Source: Tanytarsus gracilentus
Taxonomy: Eukaryota; Arthropoda; Insecta; Diptera; Chironomidae
Assembly (NCBI GenBank): GCA_038502055.1
Contig: JAXRKN010000040.1
Span: 3,968,001 to 4,032,000 of the forward strand
Direction of reading: 5' to 3'
Length of the DNA: 64,000 bases
The notes under the pieces are model-generated. The model was not told the DNA's origin. It saw only the letters and a program-made list of their open reading frames with translations, and ran no database searches. Positions 36,100 to 48,800 of this stretch are shown in pieces (the stretch's first letter is position 1; the number at the start of each line of letters is the position of its first letter). The translations under genes were made by a program, and so were the position numbers.

Positions 36100-36998
36100 T
36101 GGCATCTGTCTTACTTGGATTTTGAATCTCATAGCGATATCCTTGACCAATGTTCTTAATCGTTCTCTCAACATCATTTATAAATTTATAATGAATGTGA
36201 CCTCTTAATTCTTTTACTCTGATATTCTTTAAGAAGTTCCAATATGAGTGGATGCAATGCGGGTCCAACGATTTGACCATTTGGCAATGACATTGGAGTT
36301 TGAATTGAGTGACTACATGATGATCCGAAATTATTACATAAATAATTTTTAATCTCTTGATCGCTCACGACTCCAGGTGTATCGAAAATTATAATTTGTG
36401 AGTTTTATCTGTGATTGCTTGCGAGTAAGTTTGAGTTGTGTAGACTTATGCAGACACTGGACATCCCTTAAAAGAAGCGATTAATTAAAGTTTTACTTCA
36501 ATTCTAAATTTTTTTACCCTCTTCTCCATGATTGCATTAATTATTGTACTTTTTCCACTATTTGGCAATCCAATAACGGCCACCTTCACCATTTTCTCTT
36601 GAAGACTCTCTTGTAGCTTACTTGATGCATTTGCTGATAGAATTCGTGCCTTAGAAAAGGCAAAAAAACTTAATTTTCAATTTATAAACATCATTTTTAA
36701 TATTTTGATCTACAATAATAATTTTTTGAACGCACTCTTTTTTTTATCTACAAAGAAAAAAAAATGAGAGCTCGGATATATATTTTAAATTTCTAATAAC
36801 CGTTAAATTTACCTGCTTTGCACCATTCTTGAACTCGTCTTCATCAAATTTTGTATCCCATGCTTTAAAATTAATTTTACACATCAGCCACTGAGGCTTA
36901 CCTAATGGTGAGATGTTGCGAAGATTGCTTTTAGTTGCTAGAGGAGGTGAAAAGAAAATCTGATTTGGATAATAGATAGATAGATAGATAGATGACAA
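36100..36998 (-). pseudogene. Decayed ERAL1 (mitochondrial Era-like GTPase) gene
   Basis: Reading the minus strand, an open exon ending NFKAWDTKFDEDEFKNGAKQ (donor near 36813) joins in phase to ARILSANASSKLQE followed by the G1 motif VAVIGLPNSGKST (about 36550-36590). After a short intron comes CPVSA, then an in-frame TAA where Lys is expected, VYTTQTYSQAITDKT, a frameshift, and the G3 motif IIIFDTPGVVSDQEIKNY (about 36350-36400). Further on are fragments HSIQ, NSNVI and SNRWTR in shifted frames, LHPLILELLKEY, then a jump to a KH-like end GH...FINDVERTIKNI. The G4 motif (NKxD) is missing. At least one nonsense change, several frameshifts and a large deletion make it nonfunctional. Because introns are kept, it is not a processed retrocopy. 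ERAL1 normally chaperones the small mitochondrial rRNA. Confidence 0.7.
36970..36994. repeat. GATA tetranucleotide microsatellite
   Basis: About five and a half units of ATAG/GATA, directly upstream of the ERAL1-like remnant. Confidence 0.9.
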
Positions 36999-36999
36999 A

Positions 37000-37554
37000 G
37001 AGGTAGCACGCTGGAGTTACCAGGAGGACGCGCCCGTTTTAATTTCCTTTTCCATAGCTCGAAAGCTTAGGCTAAGGATAAAAACGTAATCATGCAGAAC
37101 TCTTAAGATTTCTCTTAAGAATAGAGTATAAATACCCCTTTTTTCCCCCTCAACAGCAGGCGTCCCCGCGGGAATCGCCCACCTCGGGAGCTGCAAATCA
37201 TATCTTGAGAAAGACGTGAATGACGATCGAACAACCCCTCTTCGTAGTTATAAATAAAACGTTATGGACGTCCGGCAATGAGAACATACGATCCGGACGT
37301 TGTTACCCATAACGGAAATAATTGCAGCTGTACACAGTCTTGTAGTCGCTCATTGAGTGTTTCCAACTAAGCACAGCCTCAACTGAATCTTACGATTGCA
37401 GTTGGAAAAATAAATAAATAAAGGTGTTTCGCGATTTATAAAAGTTACCGCCACTACAACCTTCCTCAGCCCTGACAAGCTTTAGGAACTGGCCCACCCA
37501 CATTAAAAACAAACAAACATAAAACATAAATTTATAAAGTATTAGGTAAACAAT

Positions 37555-37588
<34 letters not shown>

Positions 37589-38340
37589 ATTTCTTCTTCT
37601 CCTTCTTTTTTTTTACAAATCTTTTTAAAATAAAAAGTGGCCCCTCCCCAAAAAGTTGCTTCCCCAAACGGCTCCCCAAAAAGGTTTAAAATGGTTGAAA
37701 GGTCCCAAAACCCAAAATTGCTTCCCAAATTCCCACTAAAATCTTCAAATCTTAAAAATTTCAAAATCTTCCAATTAATTTTTATTCATTTCCCAAAATT
37801 TCCAAAATGGCTTCCCAAAATTTATTTAAAATTTCTAATTCTCCCCTAAAATGCCTTCCTAAAATAGCTTCCCGAACCTGGCTTCCCAAAAATTTAATTT
37901 CAATCCTTCCAAATTAATAAAAAAAATAAATTTAAATTTTGATGAAAAATAGTCCAGTTGGTCAGTGAGTCAAAATAAAACATTTTCAAACTAATTATTG
38001 AACGTTTCAATGTGAAAGAATAAGTGAGAAGTGATTAGAAGAAGAATAAGAATAAGCCCAACATCAGACGCATTAAAAATAAAAATTAAAGGAAAAAATT
38101 TAAAAAATTTTTTTTTTTTTTTTTTTTTTAAAATGTTTTTGAAAATAAACAACTCGATGATGTTAAATTTTTAACTAAAAACACACTGTAATACTATAAA
38201 AAGAATATTTAAATTATTTTGTTTTGTTTACCCTGAGAGGGGCGAACAACTTTTCAAAAGAAAATCTGATTTGGATAATGTAAAGAAAAGTGAGGTGAAG
38301 AAGAAGAATAAGAATAAGCCCAACATCAGACGCTTCAAGG
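37000..38340. mobile_element. Transposon-like debris: LTR-like block, poly-T tracts and direct repeats
   Basis: The block 37022-37450 is far more GC-rich than its surroundings. It carries a TATAAATA box (about 37129) and an AATAAATAAATAAA run (about 37408), and is bounded by AGTTACC at 37015-37021 and 37443-37449. These features suggest a solo LTR or LTR fragment, without coding proof. Next come a T tract of nearly 30 (37562-37589), a region with repeated GCTTCCCAAAA-like words (37620-37900), and a T tract of about 20 (38109-38129). Two direct repeats cross the region: AAGAAAATCTGATTTGGATA (about 36952 and 38259) and ATAAGAATAAGCCCAACATC (about 38045 and 38308). I see no transposase or reverse transcriptase. 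Confidence 0.45.
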
Positions 38341-41300
38341 GAGCAACGTACACGGATGATTAACCATTCGCAACTGGAATTAGGACATCGAACAAACGTC
38401 TCTTCGCATCGCTTTATGCTGGCACAGTAGACATGGAAATCGAGGATATGATTCCCGGCGGTTGCACATACACACATTTTGGGAAATTTTCCATTGAGCT
38501 TTTCAGACGAGAAAGCACAGAAAATTTTCTTACTCGAAAATGTTGATATCTTTCCAAAAACAATGAGATGATTTCCCTTATGAAACTGACAAACATAATA
38601 ATTTATTACGATCGAAAGAAGAAAACAATTTTGAAAGGAATTTCTATGCTGCAATAAAGCAAAAAAATATTTATGACGCAAATAAATATAATTGTTGGTA
38701 ACTAGATTGATATTCCTTATTTGGAATTTTTATTTCCATTTTTCTCTTTCAATTTTCTCATTCACTGCAAACAAAAAATGAATTAAATTTCAAGTCTATT
38801 CAATGAAGAAAAAATGTATAATTTTTTATTTTATCAAATCGCCTTTGTGCCGCATATTGCTGTCATCTGAATTGAATTTTCATGTACTTTACTCGCGCAA
38901 GCTCGCACAACGGCATAATGCACCGCAAAGTTTAATTAGAAAATGAGAAAAAATTGATATTGGAGACAGAAAAAAACACCTTTAGAAACAAATTTATGAT
39001 TAGCTATTAACCGGCTAAATGAATGCAATGTTATGGAAAGCGTGATTTATGTGCTAGATTAGTTCGATCTGTGCTAGACATTAAAACAAGTGCCAAATGA
39101 CTTTAATGCACTTTCAACGCGTATTCGATATTTTTTAACGATTTTCAAAAAGCTTTGAATGGTTGAAATTTATGGCTTCATTTTTGCGATATGTAAAAGA
39201 GAAACATTTGGATTTTCTTATATCAATTCTTCGAAGAAGTGATCACTTAAGTTCCTTTAGCGTTGGATTTTTTGTAGCTACAAAATTTTTAGTGCATTTT
39301 TCTTTTAACAATGACTCAAACTTTTAACGAATAGATTTTTCATAAAAAATACATAATTTCCACATGAGTTTAATATTGATGACAATGCAAATTGCTGATG
39401 AAAGTTCAAAGGAAGTGAAATTAAATTGCATATATTGAGTGCTGTCGCATAATCAGCTGTTTATTATTCATCTCTCTTTTGTAACATTAGATCTTCATTA
39501 AAACAACGCCCAAAGGCATGTGTATTCCATAAAACTCTTAAGGCGAACTAACAACATAATTAAAATCGGCGATTTTATAATACATTTCATGCTTTGGACT
39601 TTTTGTTAAATCATAAAAAAATTAAAATATTGTTTTTATGGGTGCACACTAGCTAGTAATTTCTTTTCTTTTCTACCTGGTGTGCAATAAAATATTCATA
39701 TGGTCCACCATGCCCGCGAGTTACAAATCTTTACTTTCATCTCTTTCATTATAAGCTTTTTAGTGTGGTTCATTATGAAATTTTGTATCTTTCTGAATTG
39801 AGAATTTTTCGTCACTTTATAAATTAGCTTTTTTTTGTGAAATCTTGCCTTCATAAATGACTGATCTCGCATGTTTTTAAAAATGTAATTTAACAGCTCC
39901 TCAAAACAAAAATTGTGATTTTAATCGCAAATATTCTTCAGCTTTACAACATGACGGCGCATCTTGCGTGAAAATTTATTCACGAGTCTAAATTACTTTC
40001 ACTATCATTTCGCGTGAGAGAAGGTGATGATCGTTATGTACGATGAAGTAATATCCATATCATGGCACTTACACCTATCAAATTTTTTTTGAAAAATTCC
40101 ATTTAGTCAGCTGCCAAACACGATTAAAATTTAATTGTTGACTAACTGCTTTTATTTTGTAACTTCGCCGAATGATTGAAATTCAAATGAGATTTTTTTA
40201 GAGAAATGATAAAGTGTGCGACCTAAACCATTTAATTTAATGATAACATATGCATGATCTTTTACAATTCACTTTGTTCCGTAATGAAATGCCGAACGCG
40301 TGCTTTATGCTCACTGACATAATTAATGGTTTTTTTTCTAAGCGAATTAAAATCGCATTATAATTTTTACGTAATTTGAAATCGGCTTTTTAATGGTTTT
40401 TTTGTTCTCTTAAGAACTCTTTGCAGAGTTTTGAATAATTTGCTGAATTAATCTCTCTTGAAAGCTGCTTCGTTAAGCTTTTATTATCATCGCATTATAG
40501 TCCAAAGTCTATCAACCTGATGCAGTCTCATATGGTTCAAATTAATTTTCATCACCGCTGGCCATCCGAAATAGAGTGTAAATTTTGCAAATCATTCACA
40601 AATTAAACGTAATATTACGATTCGGAAATGAGAATTATGCTCGCATAAACACGCCGCGTGTGCTGAGTGCCTTAATACAAAAAAAGCCAAATTGAATTAA
40701 CAGAAAAAAATTTATGCGCACACGAGAGAGTGTCTCGTCGTGTTGAATTCAAAGAGATGAAATAAAGCAGCTCGAAAATTATTGTAAATGTTTTGGCGTG
40801 TCGTGCACAGCAGACAGACAGCGACAGAGAAAATACGGAAGAATTGGCAAGATGATTAATTGTGAATGAATTTTGCTGATTATTACCTCCATTGTCGAAT
40901 TTTTATGACATTTAACACTGCTCGATAAAAAAATATTTGATGCAATTCTGTTATGCAATTTAAATGTGTTCCTCAAAATATTTTTTATAAAATCAATCAC
41001 CATTTGACATTTAAATTAAATGCCATCCAGGAAAAAAAAGCCAGGAAATTCTAAAAATTAAATGTCACAAAATATTTTCGAGCAAACACTTTTTAAATTC
41101 TAAAATATTCCTCCTTTTCAATTACATCACAAAATTTCAATGCAGGCGTCGAGTAATGATGGCCTGTCGATAAGCTCGTCAAAACTAAATCGCTATTGAA
41201 TATTGTGTGCATTATGAAAGTGTTATTTTATTTACTTTCAATGATGACCTCTTTTAATTAAAATGATTTATGCCGAACATAGAGTTCAGATGACCTTAGT

Positions 41301-44300
41301 GTAAGCATTTGATTGCGAGAAGAAAATCGAAAGTGAATTATAAATTTCACCAATATATTTATGCGGTTGCTGCTGTCTTTTGTTGTTTTCAAAATATTTA
41401 TTTTTACAATGAATTCGAAATGCTAGCTTGAGAGAGAGAGAGGAAGATATTAATCTAGAGTGTGCGGGCAAAAGCGTGCTTCCCATAAGTTATACAAAAA
41501 GAATAAAAGTAACCACGGAAATCAGTAACAACTCATAACAGAATTAATTCATTTTATTTATATTTATTAAGGCATATATGACACATAACTGTGAACGGTG
41601 CGAGAGCTTGTTTGTACAACTAAGAAAATCCTCAACGATTGTAATTAGTTGACTCTGTAATTACATTTCATTAGCAAATGCCAATATTGGCCATATCAAT
41701 GGTCACTTAATGCAAATATCAACGAAGACCTTCGCATTCAACGCCTGTCAATAATCGCACTTACATTCGGCGAAAGAAAAATTAGCGAATTTTGACACCT
41801 TAAAAGCTCACGTCTTAATTGACGGTGATAACATCTCAACATTTCTGTGTGGGTACCTTGAAATTTCTTTATCGTTCAGGAAGTTTATTTACGCACCCAC
41901 TTAGCTAATGGTTTTATTTAATATTTCTTATCATTGGTCGCTTTCATAACCGCATATTAAGCACGTACATTTATTTAAATTAATTCTAATTTTCCATAAT
42001 CGCGTGAAGTTCACAAAAATTATTTCTTCTCTTCACGATGCGCTTAATTAAGATATCAAACATATTTCGTTAATGTCGATCATCATATATATATGACATC
42101 ATCATCGTTAAAAGAGATAAATTATGTAAATGACGAATCATTCATTATGTGACAATTGGAGTTTTTTTAAATTTTGTAATAATTAAATGCTACAATGAGA
42201 GTCAAGAAGAGACTTGCTCATTTGCAAGATATATTAAAATAATTAAATGGATGAAAATATCCATTGTTCATTTACTTTGACTGATTTGAGAAGATTCAAC
42301 GTTGTGGCGAACAATGTAAATCTGAAAGAGAAGAAAGTCTACGTGAAATGCTATTAAAATAAGTTAGACAGAAAAAATCCCATAATTTGGAGCATGAAAA
42401 AAAGTTAATAGCAAAAGTTGTATAAGCGCTTAATGCGGACCAAATATTTTTATTGACTCACTAAAATTCTTATTTTTGAATGCTTCTTTAAAAAACTTCA
42501 ATAAATTAATTAAAATTATTCTAATTTTTGCTGATGTCTCTTTCCCTCAATCAGTGTATGGCAATGACCTTTTTAATGGCTTAATTAGTAAAGGTTTAAC
42601 TTAAACGACTTTCTTTATCAACTCCCATTCATCACCAACGTATGAATAAATTACAAAGCAGTTTTATATTAAAGAAAAACCATAAAAATGAATCGATTAT
42701 GTCCATGATGATGTTTCATGGCAGTAAAGTTAACTTCCATTCAGCTTATAAAAACGAATCAATTAGTTGAAAGTGAAATTTTTATTTGCAATTTTTTATC
42801 ATCAACTTATTCACATTAATAAAATCTCTTAAGAGGATAATTAGTGGCTTATGATTGAAGACATTGGTCATATTGGCAAACAAGCATTTTAATTAACGAT
42901 CTCAAGTGTGCAATTAATTGTGCGAGAGCGAAGTAAGTTAATTTATTTGCTTTATGGTAATAATATTAAATTAAACGATAACGCATGATTAGTTTATGAA
43001 CACGTTATTGTTCCGTCTTACGCAATAATTAAATAAAACTATTCGTGTTTTATTTTTTTTAATTTTATTACACAAATTTCAAAAGAATTTAAAATTCAAT
43101 ATTTGAGATTAATATTTTTGAAAAAAAATTTAAAAAAGTTGAAAAAAAATTTAAAAAAGTTGAACAAAAATTAAAAAAAAAATTCAAACAGAGTTGACCC
43201 AAAAATTAAGCTTAAAGCTGTTCATTACTTTCAATTTTAGTGCCCATGATCTTCACTTATGACATTGAACAGTTGTCGTGATAACTACTAAACATGTACA
43301 TTTTATGATCGTAATAATTGCAGAGCCATGACAAAAAAATGGTTATATTTTGTGCAGTAACAACATAATTTGTTGCCAATAAGCTAAAGTCGGCAAAAAC
43401 ATGGGTTTATGTGGTGAGCTATGCATCGCGCATGTAGCTAATTCATAAAAATTGGCCACTTACTTACATACATTAAATAGCAAAACCATAAAGAAATTTT
43501 TTATTTCTCTTCATTGTCATTCAACGCTTTCATTTACAGAGCAGGTAATGAATGAATGGCGAAAAGCATGACAGTCGAGTAATGCGACCTTTGCGAGTTT
43601 TTTTACTAACTTAAAATTGCTACGATAATTTCCTATTAATAATGATTAATGAAATTCTTTGAATTTCGCATAATTTCCTTTTGTCTCTCTCTCTCTCACG
43701 TACATTTCTTTTTCCTCATCTTTCATGCATATCGACATAAACATGCTCTCGTGCGACTTACAAGACGTCATGACAACAAAAAAGTGAGAGAGAAAACAAT
43801 GCTCGCGACTGCTGATAACCCAAATAGCTTTTTAATGATCCAAACGCATTTTCAAAAGCGCACGATCTTTGAGAAGTCAGATAAAGAAACAGCATGTGTG
43901 ATGACAGTCTGACCACAACAAATGAAATTATGCTCTTTCTCAGCTGACATCATTATGGATGATAAATGATTATCAAAAGTGAAACTACAGTGAAGATTCA
44001 TTAGTTCTATAATGTGGTGAGAAATTGAAACACCTAATTTAAAGTGAAAGATGTTTTGTTACTATTTTATGCAAATTTTTGTGACTGTTTTTTTAATGGT
44101 TTTATATTTTAAGCTGTCGCAATTCTCATCGACAGGAAGTGGTGATATAAAGACATTTTTATTCCTCCGATCGTTCACTAGATCAACTTGCGTCTATTCT
44201 CTAAACTCTCCTCTGTCAATAGCAACTTTGAATGAAATGTAGAGCTAATGGTGTAAAATTTATGAGCGCTACGATAAATTTTATCTTGATGTCTCGCTGA

Positions 44301-44631
44301 ATCTCTTTTTTTTGTTTGACGCTTTTTTCTTCTTCTCCTTTGAATGCAACACTGTTTTTTTTCTAAAGATTTTTAAATATCGATAGCTCTTTTTTCCGCT
44401 GCATTTCTTTTAAGGTGAAAGTTTCAGATGACGCTGCATTGTATGGAAAAAGTTTTTTATGTTCTTTAGCAGATGCTAGGCGACATATTAGCGCTTAATT
44501 GCATTTTACTGTGTTAATTTCTAAAAAGCGTGATGTTCGAATAACTAACTGAGAAATTGTACAAATTTAAAAATAATTCTCAATAAAGTCTTGAGATGGC
44601 AAATTGAAAATAAAATTATAACTTGAGTGAA
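38341..44631. other. Large gene-free region
   Basis: About 6.3 kb with no supported gene on either strand. The stretch 38300-38480 is less AT-biased than the rest and may be part of the transposon debris to its left. A short tandem repeat of AAAAAATTTAAAAAAGTTG type occurs near 43125-43165. The rest could be regulatory, but nothing specific can be read from it. Confidence 0.5.
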
Positions 44632-45806
44632 TTAAATTTTGTTGTACAAATTTCTAAAGAGCGCGATGTATGAATATGCTGAGTAAAGAACCTGTGATAG
44701 TAAAAAATTTATTTACATAATAAAATAATTAAATTTTTCTGTCTTACACTCGTAAACCGTTCTAATGAAACATCTGCGAATTTCCAAATGGTCAATGTTG
44801 CTGGTTTTTGAGCTCTCACGAGCATAATTAATAATTGTTTCTTCACTTTTATATCTTCAATGTCTTCCCAATTAATCGCATAAATTTCCTTTGAAACATC
44901 TTCACTTGCATCCTTAATCAACTGGCCAAAACAACATTGAAGACCGATAGTCATTGTCGCACCGACAAGCATAAAAATGTTTACGAAACTTATCGAGAAA
45001 CTTTGCGAAAAAGTTATCGACAAGTGAAATGCGTTGAAGCAGATGACAAAAGAACTTAGGATAAAGTTGAAAAAAAAATTGGGAGATAAAATTTCTTCCG
45101 TTTTTTCAACAATTTTAAACAATTCATTATGCCGAACGATTAAATCGTTAAAGTTTTCTGTCTTCTTCCATTTTTGCAAATGTTTCCTTAAAATATCAAA
45201 CTCGATGCAGATCACCACCACAATTGTGCTCAATAATGTATTTGACGCGATGTAAAATATTCCAACTGAAATTTGCGGAGTTAAAATCCAAACAAAAATG
45301 AAAGGAACTATTTCAGCTTTCGTTGCGTCAAATGGAAAATTAAATGGTAAAGTTTTTCCGTCCATAGAAAAATCTCTGATTGATTTTATCACACCAAAAA
45401 TTAATCCCAATAAAACGTAGCCTCGAAGAAATTTTGAAAACTTTCTGACTCTTGTCAATTTTTGCTGAAAGTTGCATTCATTCCACATTGGTGATTGCTT
45501 TTGTCGATCAATGAGAATTTTTAAAAGTTCACCCATTTTTGAACGGTAGATGTATAGAACGAGGTATGAAAAATTGCACATTGCTCCTAAAACTCCATAC
45601 GAGCATTTAAATACGATGTTCCCAAAATCCTTTTCCTGATCAAAAATCGGAAAATTAAGAAAAATATAAACGCAAATGTTTGAAAACTGAACGAAAAATC
45701 TTAATTCGTAAAGAAAACGCGCAATTTTTTTTGCCGGCCTGTAGTTATAAAAACTTATGCCAATAAGCTTCCAGTATGACTCCATTTCATCCGTGATATC
45801 CTTCAT
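44632..45806 (-). CDS. Odorant receptor, 7tm_6 family
   Basis: Exons 44748-45806 and 44632-44691, split by a 56-bp intron, give 372 residues. Seven hydrophobic segments can be picked out, with the N-terminus before TM1 short and polar, as expected for the inverted topology of insect ORs. The last exon reads VLYSAYSYIALFRNLYNKI, the classic OR C-terminus, and follows the typical W.F..VSLERF-type block at the end of TM7. The phase-0 intron just before this end is also typical of the family. ORs act in sensory neuron dendrites as ligand-gated channels with the coreceptor Orco. The ligand is unknown. The gene stands alone in a gene-poor region; no other OR is in the window. Confidence 0.92.
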
Positions 45807-48800
45807 TTTTATCTCGACTTTTCGCTTTCAAGTTCAATCAACGAATGGAGATTTTTCATGAGTTAATGTACACAATATTTATGTTTGAGTAATTAATTTC
45901 TACGTGCGTAGCTTCATAAACTTAATTGATCCCTTTCAAATCTAATTATTGGAAATAAAAATTCTGTATAAAAAACTTTGATTTGTAAGTTTTGTTTAAA
46001 ACAACCAATAAAAATTATTTATTTATGTTGAAATTATTAAGTCTCGATATGTCATTATTCAAAAATTTAATTGCTCTATTTTCTATATGGAAATTGTCTC
46101 TATAATTTTTTGCTAAACGTTACTGTGCTTTGATAAATTTCCGATGTATTCAAAGAAACCTTTCGATAGAAGTAAAGTCACATTGTAATCAATATGTAAA
46201 TGTTCCTTAATTGAGTCACTTTCCATTTTCTGTATCATGTCATTACAAATGTGGGTGGTCACTGGTACTTCTACATCTTTTCCTTTAAGTTCAAAATTAT
46301 GCAATTTCACTCAACATTCAATACAATTTCCTCCTCTGACTCCGCGGCTACTCTTTCCAATTCAAATTATCTCGCATTGTTTTTCAATTAATGACAAGCT
46401 TTGCTACTGATTTAAATCAACCAATAAGCAAATCACAATTTTCATTTTAATTTGCATTTATGGCTACTGAAATTAAGTCAGTCTGGCAGCTGATCACGAA
46501 GCATTGAATCAGCAGCATGTCGAAAGTGAAACCAAACGCTTATAGTCAATTTCATCTCATCGTGTGCATTTAGATGCATTGAAAGTGACATTAAATGTCA
46601 ACGATCTATCGAGACAGTTACATCTGATTATGCACCAAGAAAAAAACTGTGAATTTAATGACTTCATCATCGCAAAATTATTCTTCACGATTGAGATAAT
46701 TATTGAAAAATTAAAAATTAATTTTTAACTAATTTTTTTTTCTGTTGCTGTTCATAAATTAACAACCAAAGCCATAAATTGAACTTTAACTTTTAAACTC
46801 ATAAATTAAATTTTAATTACTTTCATCTCCGGTGGCCATTTTCACTGCAACATAATTTTTTGAGAAACGTGAGAAAAGTGAAAAACTCCATTTGAAGTTT
46901 ATGCAACATGCAGAATGACTATTTTTGGAATATAACATGCTGGTGCTGAACAAGCAATGGAATTAAAAAAGGCAAAATGTCGCTGATAAAAGCTCTTGTC
47001 AAAGTCGAAAGGAGAGGAATTGTTTTGGTATAATATTGACTGCCAATTGAAACTTGTTAATTGAGAAAGTTTATTAAGTCAAACATTATCGAATTACGGA
47101 TTGACAAGATTTAATTTGTCCGTTTAAAAGATTAACAAATTGACGAGGCGGCGATAATTTTTTTCATATAATAACTACAACAATATTTTTATTTTTTTTC
47201 GTTATCACTTGTCACTGTCGAATGCCGTCATAGATTTACAAAAAAATGTTTAGGTAATAAATATTTTTCTGATTTAATTTCAAAAGAAATAAATTTCAAT
47301 ATTTTAATTGACATTTTTTTCTGTGTTCATACGTGGACTTTTTCATGAAGTTTAAAATTTAATTTACTGTTTTACTAATTGAATGTGAAATTATTGTAAT
47401 GCGGACTATTTTTTATTTGTATAAAAAGGTGTTAATAAGCAAGTTAAAAGGCATTCCTGCACTACTAAATGAATGCATGCTTTGGACTACAACTGTTGCA
47501 GGCAATAAACTTTAAATGTATGGCAACTTGACGGTTGCAGCCTCCGCGCATGCATAAAAATAATGAAAATTTACATCAAGCGTCGGCTTAATGTCGCAAT
47601 GTTTAATGTGCAATTAAGTGTTCGCAACATAAATATCGTGAGACAGAAATCGCATCTTATCGCAACACCAAAATCGCCTGGGCTTATTGAAAATGAATTC
47701 GTCTTTTTCTTTGAATTATTTTTTTTGCGTAATTCAAGTTAGATTTTCTCACAGCCCCGCACCGAAGTGACATTCCTAAAGATCGCATAATAGTGACTGG
47801 CTGTCTAACTACTGGACGGAAATGTCTCTTGCATTGAGAGTCAATGGAGAAATAAATTTTACGAGCTGAATGCACTCTCGCGCATAAAAGTTGTGTGATC
47901 AGGAATCTAAAATCAGCAGGCTTCGAGGCCTGCATTAAAAGCTTAATGAAGTCATTCGTTTGCCTTTGCATGATTTTTTAACAAGAATACAGCAAACGGT
48001 AGGGAAAATCACGACAAATTTATGTAACAGATGCAATATGGCACACTCACATACTGCACACCACGCTCTGCACCGAGTTGAAATAGTTTTTTTTATGGGG
48101 AAAACTCATGACTGTGCAAATTGATTGCGTGCTTGAAAAGTTTTCTCGCTAAATGCCTTGTAAGTGGAGACATAATCCGAAAAGTATTTTATCGAGTAAT
48201 TTATCAAAATGAGAGCAATTTTATGCATTTATGGCACCTCAATATTAAACAATGATTTTCTTTCACGTTCTCGATCGCTCTACAAAAACTCTTAATTAAA
48301 TTAATTTAATTTCACACTTTACTAAAATCGGTAATGATTGCCATTAAATTGCTTGCACTTGAAATGATTCGATTCACTCATGAGATTTGACTGAATTTAT
48401 TTAGGCTTTGAGGCAATGAACTATTAATCCCATTATGTCGAAGTTCTAACTCGCTTCGATCATTTACTCTAAATTCATTGCCTTGATGTGTTTTTTTGCT
48501 AAGGTGGGTCTAGAATTTATTCAATCAAACGCCTAATTTAACTGTGATTAATGTCACACAAAAACATTTTAATTAACTCACGAAATGCTTTTAAAAATAT
48601 TTCAACAAAATTTTTTATCAACAAATTTTTTCCCATGGAAAACTTTAAACGCTGATATTGCAATTCACAAACTTTTTCATTAGAAAAGAACATGACAAAA
48701 CCATGGCAATCGCGACTAATTGAAGTGCACCGAAAACAATTGTAAGGCAATACTAATTAACCCGCTTGCATGTGAGAGGCTTCACAACACTTTTTGTAAT

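Noticed and set aside
38214..38681. 155-codon minus-strand frame with several cysteines (CVCATAGNH...HVYCASIKRC)
   Set aside because: The Cys spacing recalls a zinc finger, but the frame starts and ends in AT-rich chance sequence, overlaps direct repeats and has no supporting splice sites; likely transposon debris.
47684..47971. 95-codon minus-strand frame rich in Arg and Cys
   Set aside because: No family resemblance, no splice context, no signal peptide, and it stands alone in noncoding sequence; probably chance.
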